Shown: positions 50,633-60,500 of the stretch, one piece after another | How positions within the stretch are numbered: position 1 is the first letter of the stretch | Layout: every line of letters starts with the position of its first letter | Assembly: GCF_008086205.1 (NCBI RefSeq) | Contig: NZ_VSKK01000004.1 | Location: 62,001 to 126,000 of the forward strand | Direction of reading: 5' to 3' | DNA: 64,000 nucleotides | Origin: Bizionia myxarmorum | Lineage (GTDB): Bacteria; Bacteroidota; Bacteroidia; Flavobacteriales; Flavobacteriaceae | Translations under genes and position numbers: made by a program | The notes under the pieces: generated by a model | What the model was told of the DNA's origin: nothing | The model's input: only the letters and a program-made list of their open reading frames with translations | The model's database searches: none

Positions 50633-53590
50633 CTAATTCAACCGTGGATCCGTTTTTAAAGCCATTTTTTGTGTCCAAATAATAGACACGCTACAAAAAC
50701 CATATTCTTTCGTTATTTTACCATAACAAGCGTAAATTCCAATCCCGTTAACAGGATATTTTTCTACCGTATCCTGAAAATGGGCCGTATCAAAATAACA
50801 ACCTTCATCATCTACAAACGTGCAAAAGCGCATCAATTTTCCCGTTGCACCTTTATGAAATCGGGTATTTACCAATTTGCCGTATAGCAACACATTTTCC
50901 CCACTATGGGTCAACATGTTTTTTGCTTTTATATGCGATTTGATAGGTTCATTAATTAAATCAAAATAATCACATAATGGGAAACCTAATAATTCCATTT
51001 GGTCATAGGCATCTTCCAACCAACTGGAGTTGAGTTTTGGTAAATTAAACGTCCTATGATTGGGTTTAAATAATTGCTTTTGAGAAGTTTTGGCTTTGCT
51101 GCTATTCACCTTAAAAATAGCATTCCAAAGTAATTCAGATTTGGTAATTCCTGTAAAATCAAAAGATCCGATTCGGATTAAAATGGTTAATTGCTCAATA
51201 CTAATCACCACGCGATCAATAAAATTATCCAAGGATTTAAATTGCCCATACAATTGGCGTTCAGTAAGAATACGTTTTACCGTATAGCTTTCTAAATTTT
51301 TTAAATAACCAAAACCTAGATAAATCGTGTTGCCTTCTATCCTATTCGGATGATCACTTTTATTAATGCAAGGCGCTTTTACAATTCCTTGGCACATTTT
51401 GGTTTCATGGATATAATGTTCGGTACTGTAAAATCCGCCACCATTATTTAAAACAGCTACCATAAACTCCAACGGATAATAACATTTTAAATATAAACTC
51501 TGGTAACTTTCCACAGCATAGGAAGCCGAATGCCCTTTTGCAAACGCATAACCAGCAAAACTTTTTATTTGTTCCCACACTTCAAAAGTCAGCGTATCAG
51601 GATAGCCTTTGGCTTTACAATTGGCTAGAAATTTATCTTCAACGGCTTGAAATTCGGCTCTGGAACGGAATTTTCCACTCATTCCACGACGTAATACATC
51701 AGCTTCACCCAATGTTAATCCTGCGAATTGATTGGCCACTTTCAGCACATCTTCTTGATAGACCATAATGCCATAGGTTTCAGGCATAATTTTCAACAAC
51801 ATAGGATTGGCATCTTTTCTGCGTTCTGGATTCCTATGGCGTTTTATAAATTCCTGTTTCATGCCTGAACCCGAAACGCCTGGTCTAATAATAGAACTCG
51901 CAGCTACCAAACCTAAATAATCTTGGGTTTGAAGTTTGCACATCAAGCCTCTCATGGCAGGCGATTCCACATAATACGCACCTGTTGCTTTACCGTTTTT
52001 TAATAAGGCATTGACCTTGGGATCAATTTTAAATTTTTCAACATCTGTGATATCAATTTCTGGTGCTTCTGGTTGGTTGTATTTTATAATTTCCAGCGTA
52101 TCTTTTATTTTTGCCAATCCACGTTGCCCTAGAATATCAAATTTGAAGATTCCAGCATCTTCGGCTATAATCATATCAAACTGAACGGTTTGAAATCCTT
52201 TTGGAGGCATATCAGTTGCGGAATAGTAATGAATGGGTTTATCTAAAATCAAAATCCCACAGGAATGGACACTTACATAATTTGGGAAACCCTGAATCAA
52301 TTCGCCATATTTAATCACCAAAGCACCAATTTCATCAATTTCTGGTGTTTGATATCTACCTGTACTTATTTTATCGATGTCTTCCTTGGGCATCCCGAAA
52401 ACTTTCCCCAATTCGCGCACCACAGCACGATATTTAAAGGTGTTGTAAACGGCTAATAAAGCGACATGTTTAAAACGTTTGAAAATATATTCGGTAATAT
52501 CGTTACGCTCTTTCCAAGAGAAATCAATATCAAAATCGGGAGGCGATTTACGGAACGGATTGATAAAACGTTCAAAATACAAATCTAATTCTATAGGATC
52601 TACATCTGTAATTCCTATAATATACGCCACAATACTATTCGCTCCACTACCGCGTCCTACATGAATATAACCTTGACTTTTGGAGTAACTTACAATATCA
52701 TAATTAATGAGAAAATAGGACACAAAATTCATCTCTTCAATCGTTTTGAGTTCAGTTTCTAGTCGCTCTCTTACTTTCTTTGAAGGATTGGAATAACGTC
52801 TGTAGATTTTCTGTTCGCAGAGATTTCTTAATAATTCGGAATCCGCTATTTCAGACTCCAAATAGATACTTTGATTTTGCGAAATTCTATCGGAACCAAA
52901 ATTAAATGCAATAGAACACGCATCTAACAATTGCTTCGTATTGGTTAAAATGAAAGGAAACAGTTGAAAATAGTCTGATAATCTATCCAGTGAATACATG
53001 TTGTCCGTTTCGCTACATTCCTCGGTTTTCGATAATTTACTCAACAGCGTATTATTATCAATAGCGCGTAATAAGCGATGCGCATTGAAATCTTTTTTAT
53101 TCCGAATAGTCACTTGCTGCTGAACCACCAACTTATCGATATAGTCTTTATATAACGTAAACGGTAGTTTTTTAAGATCGCTGATACTGATGCCTATAAA
53201 TTCAAAATCCTCAAATTTCGTTTTTTCTAAAAGCATGACTTGTTCTAATGGATAGACCACAAAAGCATTTTTAAAATGTGGTGCCATTTCTGGAAGTGTT
53301 TTCTTCTGATGTGCATATTCCGATAAAAAATCATTAAGCTCCTGAAAACCTGCGTTGTTTTTTGCGATGCCAACAAATTGCTGTTTGGCTCCATGTCTAA
53401 AATCGATTCCTACAACGGGTTTGATGTTATAATCCTTCGCTTTTCTAATAAAGTTTAAACAAGCCGATGTATTATTAATATCTGTTAAAGCAATATGTTG
53501 CACGCCATATTCTTGAGCCATTTTCAAAAGTTCAACTTCTGAAAATGTGCCATAACGTAGAGAATAATATGAGTGACAATTAAGATACAT
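50633..53590 (-). CDS. DnaE-family DNA polymerase alpha subunit, DnaE2/ImuC-like context
   Basis: 985 residues, shorter than replicative DnaE (about 1150 or more). The polymerase core is intact: 'PDFDIDFSW' (two catalytic Asp) and 'FKFDILGQRGLAKI' (third Asp). The PHP domain begins 'YLNCHSYYSLRYG', where HxH is expected; the first His is Asn, so PHP metal binding is probably weakened. An OB fold lies near the C-terminus ('NVLLYGKLVNTRF'). It overlaps dinB by one base (TAATG), so both are made together. The pairing with a Y-family polymerase and a LexA-like repressor points to translesion synthesis; the enzyme is not the main replicase by inference. Confidence 0.85.
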   Translation of the reverse strand: MYLNCHSYYSLRYGTFSEVELLKMAQEYGVQHIALTDINNTSACLNFIRKAKDYNIKPVVGIDFRHGAKQQFVGIAKNNAGFQELNDFLSEYAHQKKTLPEMAPHFKNAFVVYPLEQVMLLEKTKFEDFEFIGISISDLKKLPFTLYKDYIDKLVVQQQVTIRNKKDFNAHRLLRAIDNNTLLSKLSKTEECSETDNMYSLDRLSDYFQLFPFILTNTKQLLDACSIAFNFGSDRISQNQSIYLESEIADSELLRNLCEQKIYRRYSNPSKKVRERLETELKTIEEMNFVSYFLINYDIVSYSKSQGYIHVGRGSGANSIVAYIIGITDVDPIELDLYFERFINPFRKSPPDFDIDFSWKERNDITEYIFKRFKHVALLAVYNTFKYRAVVRELGKVFGMPKEDIDKISTGRYQTPEIDEIGALVIKYGELIQGFPNYVSVHSCGILILDKPIHYYSATDMPPKGFQTVQFDMIIAEDAGIFKFDILGQRGLAKIKDTLEIIKYNQPEAPEIDITDVEKFKIDPKVNALLKNGKATGAYYVESPAMRGLMCKLQTQDYLGLVAASSIIRPGVSGSGMKQEFIKRHRNPERRKDANPMLLKIMPETYGIMVYQEDVLKVANQFAGLTLGEADVLRRGMSGKFRSRAEFQAVEDKFLANCKAKGYPDTLTFEVWEQIKSFAGYAFAKGHSASYAVESYQSLYLKCYYPLEFMVAVLNNGGGFYSTEHYIHETKMCQGIVKAPCINKSDHPNRIEGNTIYLGFGYLKNLESYTVKRILTERQLYGQFKSLDNFIDRVVISIEQLTILIRIGSFDFTGITKSELLWNAIFKVNSSKAKTSQKQLFKPNHRTFNLPKLNSSWLEDAYDQMELLGFPLCDYFDLINEPIKSHIKAKNMLTHSGENVLLYGKLVNTRFHKGATGKLMRFCTFVDDEGCYFDTAHFQDTVEKYPVNGIGIYACYGKITKEYGFCSVSIIWTQKMALKTDPRLN

Positions 53591-54804
53591 TAGTGTTTTC
53601 GGTGTGCTAAAATTACTGGTGGTTCGCCATTAAATGGATTCTTGAAACGTCCAATAGTTTTTGCTCCCATAGAGGCTGCGCGTTGAATACTTAATTCGCC
53701 ATATTTATTCCGAATGGTATCCATGGCATTGTAAAGGCTCAACATCTCTTCGGTATCATCAAACAAATTAATCTGATAATTTCCTGTTACAATATGGGTG
53801 AATTTAACACCTACCAAACGGATGAGTAAACGACGTTGGTACAGTTTATCAAACAATTCCAAAACTGCAGGAACTAAAATATGATCTGCACTCGTATAGG
53901 GAATTTTGATTTGTTTGGTATAGGTATTAAAATCTGAATAGCGGATTTTTACGGCAATACAGGCTGTTAATTTATCAGCTCGACGCAGTTGAAATGCCAA
54001 ATTTTCTGCCATAGCAAAAATGGTGGTTCGGAGTTTTACCACATCAATCGTATCTTTAGTAAACGTGCGTTCCGTAGAAATAGATTTACGCTCATGAAAC
54101 GGGATTAATGGCGGATTATCAATACCATTGGCACGTTTCCAGATGGTTTTCCCGTTTACACCTAAAACGCTAATCATCATTTCTAATGGCATTTGTTGAA
54201 CCACGCTCACGCGATCGACACCTAAATTTCTTAAAATCTGATAGGTTTTTTCGCCAACCGATGGAATTTTCCGAATAGACAAAGGCGCTAAAAATGATTT
54301 TTCAAATCCACTATCAATCCGCAATTGGTTATTGGGTTTCGCTTCACCTGTAGCAACTTTCGACACAATTTTGTTGGCCGATAAACCAAAGGAAATAGGT
54401 AATCCTGTTTCGCTTATAATTTTCTGACGCAATTCTGAAGCATATTTATAGCTGCCAAAAAATTTATCCATGCCACTTAAATCGGCATAAAATTCGTCAA
54501 TACTCGCTTTTTCAAATACTGGCACACGCTCCTTAATAATTTCGGTAACCATATGCGAATATTTGGTGTAAATAGACGAATCGCCACGAATAACCACTGC
54601 TTCTGGACACAAACGTTTGGCGACTTTCATAGACATTCCAGAATGCACACCAAAACGTCTGGTTTCGTAACTGCAAGCTGCCACCACACCTCTATCGCCA
54701 GTTCCACCGACTAATAAAGGTCGTTTTTGTAGGCGACTATCAATTAAGCGTTCGCAAGACACAAAAAAGGTATCTAAATCCAGATGTAACATTTGCTTTT
54801 TCAT
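53590..54804 (-). CDS. dinB: Y-family DNA polymerase (DinB/UmuC-like)
   Basis: 404 residues. The catalytic palm has 'LDLDTFFVSCE' and 'SIDEFY' (acidic triad), and 'SYETRRFGVHSGMSMKVAKRLCP' is the fingers. 'QINLF' (344-348) fits the QxxLF beta-clamp-binding motif. It copies past damaged bases. First gene of a two-gene unit with dnaE, divergent from the XRE-S24 repressor across a 146-base region carrying a palindrome. Confidence 0.93.
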   Translation of the reverse strand: MKKQMLHLDLDTFFVSCERLIDSRLQKRPLLVGGTGDRGVVAACSYETRRFGVHSGMSMKVAKRLCPEAVVIRGDSSIYTKYSHMVTEIIKERVPVFEKASIDEFYADLSGMDKFFGSYKYASELRQKIISETGLPISFGLSANKIVSKVATGEAKPNNQLRIDSGFEKSFLAPLSIRKIPSVGEKTYQILRNLGVDRVSVVQQMPLEMMISVLGVNGKTIWKRANGIDNPPLIPFHERKSISTERTFTKDTIDVVKLRTTIFAMAENLAFQLRRADKLTACIAVKIRYSDFNTYTKQIKIPYTSADHILVPAVLELFDKLYQRRLLIRLVGVKFTHIVTGNYQINLFDDTEEMLSLYNAMDTIRNKYGELSIQRAASMGAKTIGRFKNPFNGEPPVILAHRKH

Positions 54805-54861
54805 GGGGTTATTTCTATTGGCTTTTTTAACTGCTAGATGGTGTTCGGAATTAATAATTTC

Positions 54862-54871
54862 TTCACGTGAA
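54862..54871. promoter_or_regulatory. Palindrome TTCACGTGAA in the dinB leader
   Basis: Perfect 10-base palindrome between the predicted dinB transcription start and its ATG. Could be a binding site; no independent support. Confidence 0.3.
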
Positions 54872-54902
54872 ACTATTTTTTATCAGGCACATTTTGATAT
54901 GG

Positions 54903-54910
54903 CAAAGTTA
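54903..54910 (-). promoter_or_regulatory. -7 element TAACTTTG of dinB-dnaE
   Basis: On the minus strand TAACTTTG matches TAnnTTTG. The 17-base inverted repeat at 54921-54937 covers the corresponding upstream (-33) region. Confidence 0.55.
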
Positions 54911-54920
54911 GCTACATTAT

Positions 54921-54937
54921 TAAGCAATTATTGCTTA
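54921..54937. promoter_or_regulatory. Candidate operator shared by the repressor and dinB-dnaE
   Basis: TAAGCAAT T ATTGCTTA: perfect 8-base arms around one base. It overlaps the -7 element of the XRE-S24 gene and the upstream part of the dinB promoter, so one bound dimer could block both. Likely bound by the adjacent LexA-like repressor (inference). Confidence 0.65.
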
Positions 54938-54943
54938 CATTTG
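54936..54943 (+). promoter_or_regulatory. -7 element TACATTTG of the XRE-S24 gene
   Basis: TACATTTG matches TAnnTTTG and ends 7 bases before the ATG at 54951, so the message is expected to be leaderless or nearly so. Confidence 0.55.
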
Positions 54944-54950
54944 TAGCATT

Positions 54951-55721
54951 ATGAAAAATATAACTAAAAACATTCGCCACCTTCGGCACCTCAAAGGTTT
55001 AACCCAAGAAGTATTTGCAGAAGACTTAAGAGTTGCGCGCTCTAGAATTAGTTCTTATGAAGAAGGCCGCTCTACGCCTACTATCGAGATGCTAATTCAG
55101 TTATCAGATTACTTTAAAATTCCGGTGGATATTCTGATTAAAAATGATTTAACCAAGTCTAAAGACACCTCTTTTATTGAAATTGGCAGCACCCGTGTTT
55201 TATTTCCTATAACGGTGGATGCGGATAACGAAAATTTAATTGAAGTGGTTCCCATAAAAGCCTCTGCTGGTTATTTATCAGGTTATGATGATCCGGAATA
55301 TATTGAGCAATTACAGAAAATTAAACTACCGTTTTTACCATCTGGAAAACATCGGGCATTTCCTATTAAAGGAGATTCCATGTTGCCACTAAAAGAAGGC
55401 TCTTATATTGTCGGGAAATTTGTTGAAGACCGAAATGATATTTCAAACAACAAAACTTATGTGTTGTTAACGTTGAATGATGGCATGGTTTACAAACGGG
55501 TTTTTAACCAGATTAAAGAATCGAACAACTTACTTTTGGTTTCCGACAATCCACTTTACCAACCCTACGAAATTCCCATTGATGAAGTGTTGGAACTTTG
55601 GGAGTTTACCTGCAGCATTAATACCCAAGAATACGATCAAGAAGAGTTAAAAATAAGCAGTATTACAACTATGTTTAATAGTCTTGGTGTGGAGTTACAA
55701 ACGCTTAAAAAGAGTTTGTAA
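54951..55721 (+). CDS. XRE-S24 LexA/UmuD-like autocleaving repressor
   Basis: 256 residues: N-terminal XRE helix-turn-helix (about 8-62, 'LTQEVFAEDLRVARSRISSYEEGRSTPT'), and a C-terminal S24 peptidase domain. The self-cleavage features are all visible: Ala-Gly in 'KASAGYLSGY', the nucleophile Ser in 'KGDSMLPL', and the base Lys in 'VYKRVF'. The expected behaviour is RecA-stimulated cleavage that releases repression of dinB-dnaE, as in SOS. This is an inference from motifs and the shared divergent promoter. Confidence 0.9.
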   Translation: MKNITKNIRHLRHLKGLTQEVFAEDLRVARSRISSYEEGRSTPTIEMLIQLSDYFKIPVDILIKNDLTKSKDTSFIEIGSTRVLFPITVDADNENLIEVVPIKASAGYLSGYDDPEYIEQLQKIKLPFLPSGKHRAFPIKGDSMLPLKEGSYIVGKFVEDRNDISNNKTYVLLTLNDGMVYKRVFNQIKESNNLLLVSDNPLYQPYEIPIDEVLELWEFTCSINTQEYDQEELKISSITTMFNSLGVELQTLKKSL

Positions 55722-55831
55722 ATTGTGATTTCAACCTTAAAAAAACAAGCTAATCACGGTTGTGCTTTTTAAGATTTATCTATATTTACGTAAGTATTTA
55801 TCTCATTCATATTTCAAAAACAACTATTAAC

Positions 55832-56347
55832 ATGAAACATAACCTTGTTATTTTTTCCATTTTATTTCTTGTCGTATTTAGCTGTAATAATGCCAATTTG
55901 AAAGAAGAAAGAGATAGTGTTTCTACAGAGCATGAATTGGAAAATAAGTCGGCAACAGCCGATAGCGCCTATCAAACAAAAAAAGTATATGTTCCTGTAT
56001 ACTCTGATATTTACCAACGTACCCGAAACGACCGCACTTTATTAACGTCCACATTAAGTATTCATAACACGAGTGAAACAGACACCTTATTTATTAGTCG
56101 CATTGATTATTACAATACTCAAGGAAAATTAGTTCGAAATTACATTGAAAAATCTATCTTTTTAAACACTTTTGAAACCATAGAATATGTGGTAGATGAA
56201 GAAGATAAAACCGGCGGATCTGGCGCTAATTTTGTTATTGAATGGTATGGTAGTAGCAAATTAAACCCTATTTTCCAAGCGGTTATGATTGGTGGTTTGG
56301 GTAATAAATCATTTTCATTTACAACTAATGGCGTTGAAATTGAATAA
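55832..56347 (+). CDS. DUF3124-type lipoprotein
   Basis: 171 residues from the ATG at 55832, chosen because it begins the signal peptide and lipobox 'VVFSC'. The mature part has 'KKVYVPVYSDIYQRTRNDRTLLTSTLSIHNTS' and 'FVIEWYGSS', matching DUF3124, a beta-sandwich family of unknown function. A frame starting at 55760 adds non-signal residues and is rejected. Confidence 0.8.
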   Translation: MKHNLVIFSILFLVVFSCNNANLKEERDSVSTEHELENKSATADSAYQTKKVYVPVYSDIYQRTRNDRTLLTSTLSIHNTSETDTLFISRIDYYNTQGKLVRNYIEKSIFLNTFETIEYVVDEEDKTGGSGANFVIEWYGSSKLNPIFQAVMIGGLGNKSFSFTTNGVEIE

Positions 56348-56431
56348 ATAGAATCCCTTTATTTATTTTGAGTGTGGATTGTTGCTTTTAAATGATTTAA
56401 AAATTATCTTCGAACGATAAGCTAAAGCATC

Positions 56432-57493
56432 GTGGATAAAAAACTCATTTCAAAAAAAAAACCAGCTTATCCCATCACGCCTTCATTGTCGGAATATCTG
56501 ACTGCGCAGGGCCGAAATATTAAAATCCCCATTTTTTATGATGATTTACTCCGCTTTCAAGGCGCTGTAGAAATTCTAGATGAAAATGATAACGATACCC
56601 TTTGGATCAGCACCTATTTTGCTGAACATGAACGTAACGAAATAGAATACAGTTTAAAACAAATGTATTCCATCCTTCACTCTGACGGAAGTGACAGCAT
56701 TATTCCCTACTTAAATATTGATAGCATTGATTTTTGCACCTTTGGAAACACCAAACCGTTTCGTATTAAGGTTAGAAATGTATTAAACGACAACTATTTA
56801 TATCTGTATGTTAAAAAAGCAGATGCTTCCCGAATTTATGGGTTAGAATTGGAGCATTTACTATCGCCAAATCATATTACTTTTTTGGTACATCAAGACA
56901 CTTTGGTGGAAGAACATATATCGGGAATTGCTGGAGACACCTTTATTAGTGACCATTTAGATAAATTATCTGACCAAGATAAACGCGCGCTAGCCAAAGA
57001 ATTTGTAAAATTTAATGAACGTTGTTTTGTACGACTTTTGGCAGATATGCGTTCTTATAATTATGTGGTTGTAATTACTCAAGATTTTGATCGTATTCAA
57101 TACCGAATTCGTGCTGTGGATTTTGACCAGCAAAGTTATGAAGGCAATCCTAAAGTTTATAAACCGCAATTTTTAAAAGAAAATAACGCACTTGTAAAAT
57201 TAAGTTTGGAAGTTTTAGCACCCGAATCTATTGATCAATATGAAAAAGAAGAGCGTTCCTTACTCGCCAAACGTGCTACTGTTGAGCATGAGCGTCTGGA
57301 ACACCTTTTAAGTTGTATGAAAGCAGATAAAATATCAACACCTGCAAAAATAAAACAACTTAAAACAGGATTGTTCGATCTTGTTGGCGATGTTAATTTT
57401 AAAAAATCTAAAAATATGGGCGAATTGCTAGAAAATGCAATCGATTTTATTGTTAGAAATTACAAAAATGAAAACCCATATATCATCAAATAA
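56432..57493 (+). CDS. Unrecognised protein coupled to pyruvate carboxylase
   Basis: 353 residues from a GTG start at 56432 (no nearer ATG fits). It is soluble, with no signal or membrane helix. A central block 'RCFVRLLADMRSYNYVVVITQDFDRIQYRIRAVDFDQQSYEG' ends in an 'AVDFD' segment that recalls the metal-binding Asp motif of kinase-like folds, but there is no convincing catalytic HxD, so I do not assign a function. It ends 11 bases before the pyruvate carboxylase ATG, implying co-transcription and a possible accessory role. Confidence 0.65.
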   Translation: MDKKLISKKKPAYPITPSLSEYLTAQGRNIKIPIFYDDLLRFQGAVEILDENDNDTLWISTYFAEHERNEIEYSLKQMYSILHSDGSDSIIPYLNIDSIDFCTFGNTKPFRIKVRNVLNDNYLYLYVKKADASRIYGLELEHLLSPNHITFLVHQDTLVEEHISGIAGDTFISDHLDKLSDQDKRALAKEFVKFNERCFVRLLADMRSYNYVVVITQDFDRIQYRIRAVDFDQQSYEGNPKVYKPQFLKENNALVKLSLEVLAPESIDQYEKEERSLLAKRATVEHERLEHLLSCMKADKISTPAKIKQLKTGLFDLVGDVNFKKSKNMGELLENAIDFIVRNYKNENPYIIK

Positions 57494-57504
57494 ACTGATA
57501 AAAA

Positions 57505-60500
57505 ATGAAAATCAAAAAGGTATTAATTGCCAACCGAGGAGAAATTGCTATTCGTATTTTACGTGCTTGTACCGAGTTAAATTTAGATACCGTTGCAATT
57601 TATACTTTTGAAGACCGGTATTCCCAGCACCGAAATAAAGCAGATGAATCCTACCAAATAGGTGAAGACAACCAACCTTTAAAACCGTATTTAAATAGTG
57701 ACGAAATTATTGCACTTGCCAAATCTAAAAATGTGGATGCTATTCATCCAGGTTATGGTTTTTTATCGGAAAATTCAGAGTTTGCCAGAAAATGTGCCGC
57801 CAATGGCATTATATTTATAGGTCCAGACCCTAAAGTTATGGATGCTTTGGGCGATAAAATTAGTGCTAAAAAAATCGCTGTAAAATGTAACGTTCCTATT
57901 ATTGAAAGCAATGAAATCCCATTAAGTTCTTTAAAAATCGCTATTTCTGAAGCCGAGAAAATTGGTTACCCATTGATGTTAAAAGCCGCTTCTGGTGGTG
58001 GTGGTCGCGGTATGCGAATTATTAGAAAATATCAAGATTTAGAACAAAATTTTGAATCAGCCAAAAATGAAGCCTTAAATTCCTTTGGAGATGATACGAT
58101 GTTTTTGGAGAAATATGTAGAAGACCCGAAACATATAGAAGTTCAAATTGTTGCTGATAACCATGGTAATATTCGTCATTTATTTGAACGCGATTGCTCG
58201 GTACAGCGTCGTCATCAAAAAGTAGTTGAAATTGCACCATCTTTTAATGTTTCAGAAAAAGTTAAGCAATCTTTATATAAGTACGCTGTCAGTATTGCTG
58301 AAGAGGTTAATTACAACAATATTGGTACCGTTGAATTTTTAGTGGATCCAAATGATAATGTTTACTTTATTGAAGTGAATCCAAGAATTCAGGTAGAACA
58401 TACCGTAACCGAAATGATTACGGGCATTGACTTGGTGAAAACACAAATATTTATTGCAGGTGGCTACAAGTTATCAGATCAACAAATTAAGATTTACGAA
58501 CAAGACAGTTTAAGAACCTATGGTTTTGCTTTACAATGTCGTTTAACAACTGAAGACCCGACTAATAATTTCACGCCAGATTATGGAACCATTACCACCT
58601 ACAGAAGTGCGGCTGGAATGGGAATCAGACTGGATGCCGGAAGTATTTATCAAGGGTATAGCGTGAGTCCTTTTTTCGATTCTATGCTAGTAAAAGTGTC
58701 TGCTCATGGTAGAACTTTAGATGGCGCTACCCGAAAAATGGTTCGTGCTTTAAAGGAATTTCGTGTTCGTGGCGTTAAAACAAATATTCACTTTTTACAA
58801 AATGTTATTCAACATGACACATTTAAAGCGGGTGCTGTCACTGTTAATTTCATTCAAAATACACCAGCACTTTTCAATATTAAAATACCACAGGATCGAA
58901 CATCAAAAATAACCCAATTTTTAGGTGAAGTTATTGTTAATGGAAATTCGGATGTTAAAAATAAAGATGATAAAAAAGTCTTTCGAAATCCTAAAGTTCC
59001 GAAATTCAACATCAATGATCCGTATCCAAAAGGCACCAAGAACTTACTAACGGAGTTAGGCCCAGAAAAATTCTGTGAATGGCTTAAAAATGATCCAAAA
59101 ATCCATTATACGGATACCACGATGCGGGATGCGCATCAATCTTTATTAGCAACCCGTATGCGAACTTTTGATATGATGAAAGTCGCAGAAAGTTATGCCA
59201 AAAATCATCCAAACACCTTTAGTATGGAAGTTTGGGGCGGTGCTACTTTTGATGTTTGTTTGCGTTTTTTACATGAAAGTCCTTGGACACGTTTACGTGA
59301 ATTGCGAAAAGCGGTTCCAAATATTCTATTTCAAATGCTACTTCGTGGTAGTAATGGCGTTGGATATAAAGCTTATCCCGATAATCTTATTGAAAAATTT
59401 GTAGAGAAATCATGGGAAAATGGTGTGGATATTTTCAGGATTTTCGATTCCCTAAACTGGGTAAAAGCCATGGAACCTTCCATCAATTATGTTCGCAATA
59501 GAACAGGTGGAATTGCACAAGCAGCCATTAGTTATACCGGTGATATTTTAGATGTGAATCAAACCAAATATAATCTGAAATACTATACGCAATTAGCTAA
59601 AGATCTTGAAAATGCGGGTGCACATATGATTGCCATTAAAGATATGGCCGGTTTATTAAAGCCGTACGCAGCTACGGAATTGGTTGCAGCATTAAAAGAC
59701 ACGATAAAACTTCCTATTCACTTACATACACATGATACCTCATCTTTACAAACCGCAACCTATTTAAAAGCTATTGAGGCTGGCGTTGATGTTGTTGATG
59801 TGGCTTTAGGTGGTTTATCCGGCCTAACATCGCAACCCAACTTCAATTCCATTGTGGAAATGATGAAATATGAAAAACGCGCCCAAGATTTTAACATGGA
59901 AACGCTCAATCAATTTTCTAATTTCTGGGAAGATACACGAGAAATGTATTACCCTTTTGAATCCGGATTAAAAGCTGGAACAGCTGAAGTTTACCAACAC
60001 GAAATCCCGGGCGGACAATACTCAAACTTACGTCCACAGGCCATTGCTTTAGGATTGGGTGATCGTTTTGAAGAGGTTAAAAAAATGTATGCCGAGGTTA
60101 ATAAAATGTTTGGAAATCTTGTTAAAGTAACGCCAAGTAGTAAAGTGGTTGGTGATATGGCCATTTTTATGGTGACCAACAACTTAAAACCACAAGACGT
60201 TATGGAACGTGGTGGCGAATTATCCTTTCCAGAATCGGTTATCAGTTTCTTTAAAGGTGATTTAGGACAACCTGAAGGCGGTTTTCCAGAAAAATTACAG
60301 AAAATTATTCTTAAAAATCAAATACCGTATACAGACAGACCGAATGCCCATTTAGAACCTATAGATTTTGATTTAGAATTTGAAGATTTCAAAAATAAAT
60401 TTCAAAAAGGCTTTACAAGATCGCTTGAAATAGAAGATTTCTTGTCTTATACTTTATATCCTAAAGTATTTGAACAAGCGCATGAAAACTACAAGCTTTA

